Assembly: GCA_043739385.1 (NCBI GenBank)
Contig: JAYUED010000002.1
Coordinates: 1-64,000 of the forward strand
Direction of reading: 5' to 3'
Length of the DNA stretch: 64,000 nucleotides
Origin: Defluviibacillus sp043739385
GTDB lineage: Bacteria; Pseudomonadota; Gammaproteobacteria; Burkholderiales; Burkholderiaceae_C
A program made the translations under genes and the position numbers. The notes beneath the pieces were generated by a model, which was not told where the DNA came from, did no database searches, and was given only the letters and a program-made list of their open reading frames with translations. Every line of letters begins with the position of its first letter. Positions within the stretch are counted from its first letter, which is position 1. This document shows, piece after piece, positions 42,939-51,645 of this stretch.

Positions 42939-42967
42939 GCCCACACCTTCTACACAGCCCACACCTT
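42939..42967. promoter_or_regulatory. Direct repeat between LysR and OFA carrier genes
   Basis: GCCCACACCTT occurs twice with an 18-base period just downstream of the LysR stop and about 160 bases before the carrier start. Possible regulator site, or a local duplication; rest of the gap shows nothing certain. Confidence 0.35.
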
Positions 42968-42992
42968 TTGCACGCTCAGATGCAGATACGCG

Positions 42993-43946
42993 TTAGGCCC
43001 GCAGCAAACCACTGTGGGCTGCCGCATGTTGCAGCCAGGCGCTGTCTTGAGCGAAGGCTATAGCCGCTTGTAATGCGCGTGAGGCCTGCGCCGTTCCGTG
43101 GAGCATGAAGCCAATCGGTGTGCGCAACTCCGGGCCAATGAGGGGTAACGCCTCAAGCTCACGGTAGCCTCGCACCGTGCCAACCAGTGCGCCGGGCATC
43201 ACACTGCACACATCTCCCGCCACCACGCTCAGCGCCATGGTGAGGATGGAATTGGTCTCAATAGCCGGCTTAACAGGTGTGCCCGCCGTGGTGAATGCCG
43301 CATCTACCACGGTACGGTTGTGCATATCAGGCGTAAGCAAACACAAGGGATACGCAGCAGCCTCAGCCCAGGTAATGGGCGCGCCGAATTGCAAGTGCGT
43401 TGTACCCAAGGGCAGCGGAACAGCAGCGCGACGCAACAAAAAGTAGTGCTCAACGTACTGCGGCCAAGCGGCAAGCTTGGCATCCCGCAAACGCATCCGC
43501 TCGGTGTAACCCAGCGCCAGATCAATCGACAAATTTTCAAGACCAGCTTCCAGCTCAGATGAACTCATAGTCAACACCACCGGCACGATGCCGGGATGGC
43601 GTGCTTGCAGCATCGCCGAGAAACGCGCAGCAATCGGAATGGCCGTAGGAATAGAGCCAATACGCAGTGCCCCCGCAGGACTGTCTGCTTCGCTGGCCAG
43701 CTCTTGCTGCAGCACCTTATGCTCGTGCAACATACGCTGGGCAGCAGCCAGCACGCGCTCGCCCTCAGGCGTGAGGCCGGCATAGATGCGGCTGCGCTTG
43801 ACGATGACCACACCAAAATCTTGCTCCAATGCACGTAAGGCATTAGAGAGCGCGGGCTGGGTGATGTGGCACGACATCGCGGCCCGGGCAAAGTGCTGGT
43901 GCTCGCTCAGCGCCACCAAATAGCGCATAGAAGCAAGCAAGTTCAT
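42993..43946 (-). CDS. LysR-family transcriptional regulator
   Basis: A 317-residue LysR-type regulator: winged helix at residues 1-60 (FARAAMSCHITQPALSNALRALEQDFG), then a periplasmic-binding-like effector domain. It lies between the formaldehyde oxidation genes and the formate carrier/dehydrogenase operon, all in one direction, so it most likely controls formate oxidation in response to formate or a related acid; this is inferred from position. The ATG has AAGG five bases upstream and starts eight bases after the fghA stop, unlike the divergent arrangement common for LysR genes. Confidence 0.93.
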   Translation of the reverse strand: MNLLASMRYLVALSEHQHFARAAMSCHITQPALSNALRALEQDFGVVIVKRSRIYAGLTPEGERVLAAAQRMLHEHKVLQQELASEADSPAGALRIGSIPTAIPIAARFSAMLQARHPGIVPVVLTMSSSELEAGLENLSIDLALGYTERMRLRDAKLAAWPQYVEHYFLLRRAAVPLPLGTTHLQFGAPITWAEAAAYPLCLLTPDMHNRTVVDAAFTTAGTPVKPAIETNSILTMALSVVAGDVCSVMPGALVGTVRGYRELEALPLIGPELRTPIGFMLHGTAQASRALQAAIAFAQDSAWLQHAAAHSGLLRA

Positions 43947-43953
43947 AAGAACC

Positions 43954-44811
43954 TTAACCGAGCGTCAGCTGCGCATGGTGAAACCGCAAGTGGTCCTCCA
44001 TGAAACTGCTGATGAAGTAATAGCCGTGGTCGTAGCCCGCATGGCGGCGCAGGGTGAGCGGCTGGTTCGCGCGGGCGCAGGCTTGCTCGAAACGCTCGGG
44101 CAGCAGTTGCTCCACCAAGAATTTATCGCTCAGCCCTTGGTCAATCAAGATGCCTTGGGGAAATGGCGCTTGCGTTGCAGCCATCAGTGCACTGGCGTCG
44201 TGCTGCGCCCAGGTTCGCCAGTCATCGCCGAGGTAGCCAGTGAAGGCTTTATGCCCCCAAGGGCAGGCTGTGGGTGCACAAATGGGGGCGAAGGCCGAGA
44301 CAGATTTGAACAATGTGGGGTGGCGCAACGCCAAAGTCAGTGCGCCATGCCCACCCATCGAATGACCAAAGATGCCAATCTGATCACGAGACAAGGGCAA
44401 TGCATCCACCACCAGTTGCAGCAGCTCATGCGTCAAATAGCTTTCCATGCGGTAGTGCATGGCCCAAGGCGCTTGGGTCGCGTCAAGGTAAAACCCGGCA
44501 GCCACACCAAAATCCCAAGTGTCCGACTCACCGGGAACCTGTGCGCCGCGTGGGCTGGTGTCAGGCGCAACCAGCGCGACGCCCAGCTCAGCCGCAACGC
44601 GCTGCGCACCGGCCTTGGTCATGAAGGTTTCTTCGTTGCACGTCAACCCGGCAAGGTAGAGCAAGGTGGGGACTTTGCTTTGCGCTGCCTGAGGTGGCAA
44701 AAACACTGAAAACCGCATTGGGAGACCGATTTCACGCGAATCGTGGGCGTACACACGCTGCACACCGCCAAAGCAGGCGTGCTCAGAGAGTATTTTGAGT
44801 GACTCCGTCAT
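43954..44811 (-). CDS. fghA: S-formylglutathione hydrolase
   Basis: A 285-residue esterase of the alpha/beta hydrolase fold that splits S-formylglutathione to formate and glutathione. The nucleophile serine is in GHSMGGHGAL (~residue 147), with family motifs YLAGLTCNEETFMTKAG, GAQRVA and the C-terminal HAGYDHGYYFI carrying the catalytic histidine. It is the second step of glutathione-dependent formaldehyde detoxification and follows the dehydrogenase gene by 24 bases. Length and features are normal. Confidence 0.96.
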   Translation of the reverse strand: MTESLKILSEHACFGGVQRVYAHDSREIGLPMRFSVFLPPQAAQSKVPTLLYLAGLTCNEETFMTKAGAQRVAAELGVALVAPDTSPRGAQVPGESDTWDFGVAAGFYLDATQAPWAMHYRMESYLTHELLQLVVDALPLSRDQIGIFGHSMGGHGALTLALRHPTLFKSVSAFAPICAPTACPWGHKAFTGYLGDDWRTWAQHDASALMAATQAPFPQGILIDQGLSDKFLVEQLLPERFEQACARANQPLTLRRHAGYDHGYYFISSFMEDHLRFHHAQLTLG

Positions 44812-44835
44812 GACAAGTTACACACCTTTAAGCCT

Positions 44836-45954
44836 TTAAAACAGCACCACGCCGCGAATTGACTCGCCACGTTTCATCAGCTCAAAGCCTTTGTTGATGT
44901 CTTCCAAAGGCATGGTGTGGGTGATGAGCGGGTCGATGCTGATCTTGCCTTCCATGTACCAATCCACAATTTTGGGCACATCGGTGCGACCACGTGCGCC
45001 ACCGAAAGCAGAACCTTCCCACTTGCGGCCTGTGACCAACTGGAACGGACGGGTGCTGATTTCTGCACCAGCTTCGGCCACGCCGATGATGATGCTGCGG
45101 CCCCAGCCTTTGTGCGTGCATTCCAGCGCCTGACGCATCACCTTGGTGTTGCCAATGCACTCGAAGCTGTAATCCGCACCGCCATCGGTCAACTGAACGA
45201 TGGCATCAACGATATTGCCACCCGCAGCTTCAATCAATTTAGGGTTCAAGAAGTGCGTCATACCGAACTGGCGGGCCATGGCTTCGCGCTCGGGGTTCAG
45301 ATCAACGCCAATGATTTTGTCGGCACCGACCATCTTGGCACCTTGAATCACATTCAAGCCAATACCGCCCAGGCCAAAGACAACCACGTTGGCACCGGCT
45401 TCGACTTTGGCAGTGAAAAGCACAGCGCCGATGCCAGTGGTAACGCCACAGCCGATGTAGCAGACCTTATCAAACGGCGCATCTTTACGGATTTTGGCCA
45501 GTGAAATTTCAGGCGCTACGGTGTAGTTGCTGAACGTGCTGGTACCCATGTAGTGGAATATTGGCTTGCCGTCCAAACTGAAACGGCTGGTAGCGTCGGG
45601 CATCAAGCCCTTGCCCTGGGTGCCGCGAATCAACTGGCAGAGGTTGGTTTTACGCGAGAGGCAAAACTTGCACTGGCGGCATTCGGGCGTGTACAGCGGG
45701 ATCACATGATCGCCTTTTTGCAACGTGGTCACGCCAGGGCCAACGTCAACCACAATTCCAGCGCCTTCGTGGCCAAGGATGGCGGGGAAAATGCCTTCTG
45801 GGTCAGCGCCGGAGAGGGTGTAGTAATCCGTATGGCAAATACCGGTGGCTTTTATCTCTACCAGCACCTCCCCGAATTTCGGGCCTTGCAGGTCTACGGT
45901 CTCAATCGTGAGGGGCTCGCCAGATTTCCAGGCGACAGCAGCTTTGGTTTTCAT
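44836..45954 (-). CDS. frmA: S-(hydroxymethyl)glutathione dehydrogenase (class III alcohol dehydrogenase)
   Basis: A 372-residue zinc alcohol dehydrogenase of class III. Catalytic zinc ligands in ATGICHTDYYT and GHEGAG, structural zinc cysteines in CRQCKFCLSRKTNLC, and the Rossmann motif GLGGIGLNVI near 200. It oxidises the adduct of formaldehyde and glutathione to S-formylglutathione with NAD. With fghA it produces formate for the dehydrogenases of this region. First gene of the presumed frmA-fghA-lysR unit; the frmR repressor common in enterobacteria is not present here. Confidence 0.97.
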   Translation of the reverse strand: MKTKAAVAWKSGEPLTIETVDLQGPKFGEVLVEIKATGICHTDYYTLSGADPEGIFPAILGHEGAGIVVDVGPGVTTLQKGDHVIPLYTPECRQCKFCLSRKTNLCQLIRGTQGKGLMPDATSRFSLDGKPIFHYMGTSTFSNYTVAPEISLAKIRKDAPFDKVCYIGCGVTTGIGAVLFTAKVEAGANVVVFGLGGIGLNVIQGAKMVGADKIIGVDLNPEREAMARQFGMTHFLNPKLIEAAGGNIVDAIVQLTDGGADYSFECIGNTKVMRQALECTHKGWGRSIIIGVAEAGAEISTRPFQLVTGRKWEGSAFGGARGRTDVPKIVDWYMEGKISIDPLITHTMPLEDINKGFELMKRGESIRGVVLF

Positions 45955-45987
45955 ACGCAGGGGCTTTCCGTGAGGTCAGATCTCAGA

Positions 45988-47076
45988 TTAAGTATCTTGA
46001 GAAATTTTGATGCTGGGGAACTTAGACGAAAAGTCTTTCGCCTTGCTGGCAATCTTCACTGCGACTTGACGAGCCACAGCCTTGTAAATTTGGGCCACAT
46101 TTCCGTCAGGATCTGCTACCACTGTGGGTTTTCCGCTGTCAGCTTGCAAGCGAATGTTGATATCCAGGGGCAGTGCGCCGAGGTAATCCATGTCGTACTC
46201 TGCCGCCATTTTTTTACCGCCATCGATACCAAAAATGTGTTCGGTGTGCCCGCAATTGCTGCACACGTGGACTGCCATGTTTTCGACGATACCGAGAATG
46301 GGGACGCCCACCTTCTCGAACATTTTGATGCCCTTTTTAGCGTCCAGCAGCGCGATGTCCTGCGGCGTGGTGACGATCACCGCGCCGGTCATGGGCACGC
46401 GCTGGCTGAGCGTGAGCTGAATATCGCCGGTGCCGGGAGGCATGTCGATGATGAGGTAATCCAGATCCCGCCAGTTGGTTTGGCGCAGCAGTTGCTCCAA
46501 AGCTTGCGTGGCCATGGGGCCGCGCCAGATCATGGCTTCGTCTTTGTCCACTAGAAATCCGATCGACATCACCTGCACGCCGTAGTTTTCCAGCGGCTCC
46601 ATGGTTTTGCCGTCATCGCTCTCAGGGCGGCCTTCGACGCCCATCATCATGGGCTGGCTTGGGCCGTAAATATCGGCATCAAGCAGTCCCACCGACGCGC
46701 CTTCAGCGGCCAGCGCTAAAGCAAGATTGGCAGCGGTGGTACTTTTTCCCACACCGCCTTTGCCTGATGCGACAGCGATGATGTTTTTGACGTTGGGCAG
46801 CAGTGCCACGCCACGCTGCGCCGCGTGGGAAACCACTTTACTGGTGATATTGACAGACACGTTGTCCACTCCAGCCACGGTCTTGGCGGCCGCGACCAGC
46901 GCTTTGCGCAAAGCGGGGAATTGGCTCTTGGCCGGGTAGCCAAGCTCCACGTCAAACGACACATCACCTTCAGTGACAGTGAGATTTTTGAGGGCCTTGG
47001 TGGTAACGAAGTCTTTGCCTGTGTTGGGGTCAAGGACGGTTTGCAGGGCTTGCAGTAACTGATCTGGTGAAGACAT
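45988..47076 (-). CDS. apbC: Mrp/ApbC P-loop iron-sulfur carrier
   Basis: A 362-residue Mrp/NBP35-type ATPase that carries [4Fe-4S] clusters to target enzymes in the cytosol. An N-terminal DUF59/MIP18-like domain (to ~80) precedes the deviant Walker A GKGGVGKST (~108), DADIYGPSQPMMMG and the cluster cysteines CSNC (~275). The many iron-sulfur enzymes encoded nearby make a useful client set, but this gene sits next to metG in many proteobacteria regardless. CGGAG upstream of the ATG. Divergent from metG across 93 bases. Confidence 0.96.
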   Translation of the reverse strand: MSSPDQLLQALQTVLDPNTGKDFVTTKALKNLTVTEGDVSFDVELGYPAKSQFPALRKALVAAAKTVAGVDNVSVNITSKVVSHAAQRGVALLPNVKNIIAVASGKGGVGKSTTAANLALALAAEGASVGLLDADIYGPSQPMMMGVEGRPESDDGKTMEPLENYGVQVMSIGFLVDKDEAMIWRGPMATQALEQLLRQTNWRDLDYLIIDMPPGTGDIQLTLSQRVPMTGAVIVTTPQDIALLDAKKGIKMFEKVGVPILGIVENMAVHVCSNCGHTEHIFGIDGGKKMAAEYDMDYLGALPLDINIRLQADSGKPTVVADPDGNVAQIYKAVARQVAVKIASKAKDFSSKFPSIKISQDT

Positions 47077-47169
47077 AAAAAGGGTGCTCCGGGTTGACTT
47101 GGAGTGTAGCGAACCCAGCTAAACCTAAAATTACAACTTTGACCCCCTCAGTATTAGAAAAACGGCACC

Positions 47170-49326
47170 ATGACTCCCCGCAAATTATTCGTCACCACCG
47201 CCCTCCCCTACGCCAACGGTAACTTCCATATCGGCCACATCATGGAATACATCCAGGCCGATATTTGGGTGCGCTTTCAGCGGATGCAGGGCCACAGTGT
47301 GAACTTCGTCGGGGCTGACGACACCCACGGTGCGCCCATCATGATTGCCGCCGAAAAGGCGGGGATCACGCCGCAGCAGTTTGTAGCCAACATTGCCGCT
47401 GGCCGCAAGCCTTACCTGGAAGGCTTTCACATCGCTTTTGACAACTGGCACAGCACCGACGCGCCCGAGAACCACGCGATGGCGCAGCAAATTTACCGCG
47501 ACCTGAAAGCCAACGGGTTGATCGCAAGCAAGGTGATCGAGCAGTTCTTTGACCCCGAAAAGAACATGTTCTTGCCTGACCGCTTCATCAAAGGCGAATG
47601 CCCCAAGTGCCACAGCCTTGACCAATATGGCGACAACTGTGAAAACTGTGGCGCGGTCTATGCCCCCACGGATTTGATCAACCCCTTCTCTGCGCTGAGC
47701 GGTGCAACGCCGGTGCTCAAATCCTCAGAACACCTGTTCTTCACCCTGTCTGACCCGCGCTGCGTAGAGTTTTTAGAGCGCTGGACGCAAGACGGCAAGC
47801 TCCAACCCGAGGTCGCAAACAAGGTCAAAGAGTGGTTCTCCGTGCGCACTAACGCTGACGGCACCACCAGTGAAGGCCTAGGCGACTGGGACATCAGCCG
47901 TGATGCACCCTACTTCGGCATTGAAATACCTGACGCCCCTGGAAAATACTTCTACGTCTGGCTCGACGCACCAGTGGGCTACCTCGCCTCGCTAAAGAAC
48001 TTGCTCGACAAACGCGGCGATAACTACGACGCGTATATGGCCGACCCGACGCTGGAGCAGTACCACTTCATTGGCAAAGACATCGTCACTTTCCACACCC
48101 TGTTCTGGCCCGCCATGCTGCATTTCAGTGGCCGTAAGACGCCTGACTCGATATTTGTGCATGGCTTTTTGACGGTCAATAACGGCGAGAAGATGAGCAA
48201 AAGCCGGGGCACCGGGCTCGATCCGCTCAAGTACCTGAGTTTGGGCATGAACCCTGAATGGCTGCGCTACTACATCGCCGCCAAACTCAATGGCCGTAAC
48301 GAAGACATCGATTTCAATCCCGATGATTTTCTGGCGCGGGTGAACAGCGATCTGGTGGGAAAGTACATCAACATCGCCTCGCGGGCTGCGGGCTTCGTCA
48401 GCAAACGCTTTGAAGGAAAATTAAGTGCCTTATCGGCCGATAGCGCAATATTAATCAGCGTAATTAGCTCTCAAAATGAGAGTATTCAACAACTCTATAA
48501 CGACCGCGACTATGGCAAAGCTCTGCGTGAGATCATGCTGCTGGCCGACCGGGTGAACGAGTACGTTGACCAGAACAAACCGTGGGAAATCGCCAAACAA
48601 ACGGGACAAGATGCCAAGTTGCAAGACGTGTGCAGCACCTGCATAGAAGCCTTCCGCTTGTTAACAGCCTACCTCAAGCCCGTGCTGCCTGCACTGGCGG
48701 GCCACGTTGAGGCCTTCTTGCAATGCACACCGCTGGACTTTGTGAATGCTGTCGCGCCTTTGGGTGCGGATCACGTCATAGGCGACTACAAGCACCTGAT
48801 GCAACGGGTTGACTCCAAAGTTCTTGAAGTATTGTTTGAAGCACCAGAACCAGCTGTAGCGATTGAATCATCAACACCTACAGCTATTAAAAAAATAGCA
48901 AAAATAGCAAAAATAGCAAAAGTGGCAATTGAGAACCCGACCACAGCCCTAGCCGACAACGCACCCGGCGGCGAAATCATCGCCCCCACCATCAACATCG
49001 ATGATTTCGCCAAAATTGACCTGCGCATCGCCAAAATCGTCAACTGTGAAGCGGTGGTGGGCAGCACCAAGCTGCTGCGCCTGACGCTGGACGTGGGCGA
49101 AGCGAACCACCGAAACGTCTTCAGCGGCATCGCCAGTGCTTACAAACCTGAAGAATTGATCGGTCAACTCACCGTGATGGTTGCCAATCTGGCACCACGC
49201 AAGATGAAGTTTGGCGTGTCTGATGGCATGGTGCTCGCTGGCAGCCATGGGGATGAGAAAACCAATCCGGGCATTTACGTGCTGACGCCGTGGCCAGGGG
49301 CTGTACCTGGAATGCGCGTACGCTAA
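47170..49326 (+). CDS. metG: Methionyl-tRNA synthetase
   Basis: A 718-residue class I synthetase charging tRNA-Met. HIGH-type motif in NGNFHIGHIMEY, zinc knuckle CPKC...CENC (~residues 145-160), KMSKS in GEKMSKSRGTG (~340), anticodon domain to ~560, and a C-terminal tRNA-binding/dimerisation domain (about 610-718). The linker before that last domain contains an in-frame repeated IAK coded by a 9-base tandem repeat, and another AT-rich patch lies after the catalytic core. Neither breaks the frame. Confidence 0.98.
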   Translation: MTPRKLFVTTALPYANGNFHIGHIMEYIQADIWVRFQRMQGHSVNFVGADDTHGAPIMIAAEKAGITPQQFVANIAAGRKPYLEGFHIAFDNWHSTDAPENHAMAQQIYRDLKANGLIASKVIEQFFDPEKNMFLPDRFIKGECPKCHSLDQYGDNCENCGAVYAPTDLINPFSALSGATPVLKSSEHLFFTLSDPRCVEFLERWTQDGKLQPEVANKVKEWFSVRTNADGTTSEGLGDWDISRDAPYFGIEIPDAPGKYFYVWLDAPVGYLASLKNLLDKRGDNYDAYMADPTLEQYHFIGKDIVTFHTLFWPAMLHFSGRKTPDSIFVHGFLTVNNGEKMSKSRGTGLDPLKYLSLGMNPEWLRYYIAAKLNGRNEDIDFNPDDFLARVNSDLVGKYINIASRAAGFVSKRFEGKLSALSADSAILISVISSQNESIQQLYNDRDYGKALREIMLLADRVNEYVDQNKPWEIAKQTGQDAKLQDVCSTCIEAFRLLTAYLKPVLPALAGHVEAFLQCTPLDFVNAVAPLGADHVIGDYKHLMQRVDSKVLEVLFEAPEPAVAIESSTPTAIKKIAKIAKIAKVAIENPTTALADNAPGGEIIAPTINIDDFAKIDLRIAKIVNCEAVVGSTKLLRLTLDVGEANHRNVFSGIASAYKPEELIGQLTVMVANLAPRKMKFGVSDGMVLAGSHGDEKTNPGIYVLTPWPGAVPGMRVR
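48895..48921 (+). repeat. In-frame 9-base tandem repeat in metG
   Basis: ATAGCAAAA repeats three times with a degenerate fourth unit, coding IAKIAKIAK in the linker before the tRNA-binding domain. Nine-base units keep the frame, so copy number could vary without loss of function. Confidence 0.8.
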
Positions 49327-49347
49327 ACGGGTCAGATAAAAAAACAA

Positions 49348-49369
49348 GGCCACGCGGCGAGCGTTGGCC
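49348..49369 (-). terminator. Intrinsic terminator of dcd
   Basis: On the minus strand GGCCAACGC and GCGTGGCC pair with one mismatch and are followed by TTGTTTTTTT. A second hairpin (49389-49420, GGCGTAA/TTACGCC with inner CGCTC/GAGCG) spans the dcd stop codon. The T-run is on the metG side, so this ends leftward transcription. Confidence 0.75.
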
Positions 49370-49396
49370 AATCAGACTCACGCTGGCAGGCGTAAC

Positions 49397-49969
49397 CTAC
49401 GCTCTCGGGAGCGTTACGCCAACCTGCCCTTGATATTTACCGCCACGGTCTTTGTACGACACCTCGCACACGTCGTCCGGGTCGCTCTCGAAGAACAGCA
49501 CTTGGGCGCAGCCCTCACCAGCGTAAATTTTGGCGGGTAGCGGCGTCGTGTTGGAAAACTCCAGCGTCACATAGCCTTCCCACTCAGGCTCGAAGGGCGT
49601 CACGTTGACGATGATGCCGCAGCGGGCATAGGTGCTTTTACCCAAGCAAATCGTCAGCACATTGCGTGGGATGCGGAAGTATTCCAGCGTGCGGGCCAGG
49701 GCAAAGCTGTTGGGCGGGATGATGCAGCTGTCGCCAGCAAAATCAACGAAGCTTTTTTCGTCAAAGTTCTTCGGGTCCACCACAGTGCTGTGGATATTGG
49801 TGAAAACTTTGAATTCTGGCGCGCACCGGATGTCGTAGCCGTAGCTGCTGGTGCCATAGGAGATGATTTTGTTCCCATCGCGCTGCCGAATCTGGCCAGG
49901 CTCAAAGGGTTCAATCATGCCGGTTTGTTCGGCCATACGCCGAATCCATTTGTCGCTTTTGATACTCAT
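49397..49969 (-). CDS. dcd: dCTP deaminase
   Basis: A 190-residue trimeric enzyme converting dCTP to dUTP for thymidylate supply. Conserved residues lie in GKSTYARCGIIVNVTPFEPEWEG (seen in two parts, with the catalytic glutamate in FEPEWEG) and TPLPAKIYAGEGCAQ. The ATG giving MSIKSDKWIRRMAE matches the family start; a start nine codons upstream is not favoured. Ends convergent with metG. The 273 bases between dcd and cioA, which diverge, contain no recognisable gene or operator. Confidence 0.96.
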   Translation of the reverse strand: MSIKSDKWIRRMAEQTGMIEPFEPGQIRQRDGNKIISYGTSSYGYDIRCAPEFKVFTNIHSTVVDPKNFDEKSFVDFAGDSCIIPPNSFALARTLEYFRIPRNVLTICLGKSTYARCGIIVNVTPFEPEWEGYVTLEFSNTTPLPAKIYAGEGCAQVLFFESDPDDVCEVSYKDRGGKYQGQVGVTLPRA

Positions 49970-50242
49970 AAGTGGATTGTAGGCAAGCAGACCCAACGGA
50001 TATGAGATGTGACAAAGTTCATGAGGATTTTCGGTATGTCGCGGCAGGCCTCACCGCATGAGCTTTTGATAATTACTGAAAGTCGCTGTCGATGCTGAGC
50101 ACCAAGCTTTTAGCTTGAAAAGTCATTTGTCCGGTAAAGTGACATCATGCGCGGAAAGTAGAAGAACCGATACTGACAGCGCTAACCAACGCTTAGGCCA
50201 GTTGTCAATCGTTGGAAAAGACCCAACCTGGACCCCCCCACC

Positions 50243-51634
50243 ATGGACACCCTGATTCTGTCGCGCTTGCAGTTCGCAGCCAACATCAGCTTTCACATTC
50301 TTTTTCCCACCATCACGATTGCACTGTGCTGGTTTTTATTGTTCTTTCGCGTGCGTTTCATGCAGACGAGAGACCCGGCGTGGGACGAAGCCCATTACTT
50401 CTGGACCAAAGTATTTGCATTGACGTTTGCACTGGGTGTGGTGTCGGGCATTGTGATGAGCTTTCAGTTCGGCACCAACTGGCCGGGCTTCATGCAAAAG
50501 ACGGGCAATATCTCAGGTCCGCTCCTGGGCTACGAGGTGCTGACAGCGTTCTTTTTAGAGGCCACCTTTTTGGGCGTCATGCTGTTTGGTCGAGGGCGGG
50601 TGTCCGAGCGGGTACATGTGATGGCCACGGCGTTGGTCACGTTTGGCACAACCATGTCGGCATTTTGGATTTTGAGCTTGAATTCGTGGATGCACACGCC
50701 AGCAGGCTATGAAATAGTATTCGGCAAGTTTTACGCCAAAAATTGGCTAGAAGTCGTATTCAACCCGTCCTTTCCCTACCGCTTTACGCATGTGCTTATT
50801 GCATCTACGTTAACTGCCTCATTTTTGATAGCTGGCCTTTCAGCATGGCAGTTGTTGAAAAAAAGTGCCACGGCAGGCACACACAAGGCGATGCGCGCAG
50901 CCATCATTGCGGCAAGCATTGCGATGCCCTTGCAGTTTTTAGTGGGTGATGCACATGGCCTGAACACGCTGCACCACCAGCCCGCCAAGATCGCCGCCAT
51001 TGAAGGCATCTGGCATACCGAAAAAGGCGCACCGCTGACGTTGTTTGGCTGGCCGGATGAGAAGCAAGGTAAAACGCTGTATGCAGTGCAAATTCCAAAA
51101 CTGGCGAGCCTGATTTTGGCGCACGACATTGATGCTGAACTGAAGGGTTTAGACGAGTTTGAAGGTAAACACCCTCCCGTAGCCCCCGTATTCTGGGCTT
51201 TCCGCGTCATGGTGGGCGTTGGCAGCTTGATGCTGGTAGTGGCGTGGTTCAGTGCGCTGCTGCTATGGCGCGCACGAGGTACAAAGCACGATGGGCAAAG
51301 TGCAGTCAACCTGCCCAAGCCTTTGCTGATCGTGCTGTCATGCATGACGTTTGCAGGCTGGGTTGCCACCCTGGCCGGCTGGTATGTGACGGAAATTGGC
51401 CGTCAGCCGTTCATCGTTTATGGCTTGGTCAGAACAAGTGAAGTTGTTGCGCAAACCGCACCACCGATGGTGGCCTTCACCTTGGCGGCCTATGTGATCG
51501 TCTATGGACTGCTGCTGGTGACTTACGCCGGGGTGCTGAAGTACATGGCGGAGAACCCGCACAAACATGCGCCTCAAGGTACAGAGACACCTCATGCCGT
51601 TGTTGGCGTACACACCCCAGTCATCGCAAGCTGA
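50243..51634 (+). CDS. cioA: Cytochrome bd-type ubiquinol oxidase subunit I (CioA type)
   Basis: A 463-residue membrane subunit with about nine helices that binds the haems of a bd oxidase and reduces oxygen with quinol electrons. The N-terminal histidine of ANISFHILFPT, the GDAHGLNTLHHQPAKIAAIEG segment and WILSLNSWMHTPAG are family landmarks. The quinol (Q) loop is short compared with E. coli CydA (522 residues), as in cyanide-insensitive CioA. No clear ribosome binding site. It probably accepts electrons from the formate-quinone branch, among others. Confidence 0.94.
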   Translation: MDTLILSRLQFAANISFHILFPTITIALCWFLLFFRVRFMQTRDPAWDEAHYFWTKVFALTFALGVVSGIVMSFQFGTNWPGFMQKTGNISGPLLGYEVLTAFFLEATFLGVMLFGRGRVSERVHVMATALVTFGTTMSAFWILSLNSWMHTPAGYEIVFGKFYAKNWLEVVFNPSFPYRFTHVLIASTLTASFLIAGLSAWQLLKKSATAGTHKAMRAAIIAASIAMPLQFLVGDAHGLNTLHHQPAKIAAIEGIWHTEKGAPLTLFGWPDEKQGKTLYAVQIPKLASLILAHDIDAELKGLDEFEGKHPPVAPVFWAFRVMVGVGSLMLVVAWFSALLLWRARGTKHDGQSAVNLPKPLLIVLSCMTFAGWVATLAGWYVTEIGRQPFIVYGLVRTSEVVAQTAPPMVAFTLAAYVIVYGLLLVTYAGVLKYMAENPHKHAPQGTETPHAVVGVHTPVIAS

Positions 51635-51645
51635 AAGGAATCTCC

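Noticed and set aside
45553..46554. A 333-codon plus-strand frame spanning the frmA-apbC junction
   Set aside because: It crosses two well-supported opposite-strand genes and has no domain.
49970..50242. An FNR site before cioA
   Set aside because: TTGATAATTACTGA has only one good half (TTGAT); the second half does not match ATCAA.
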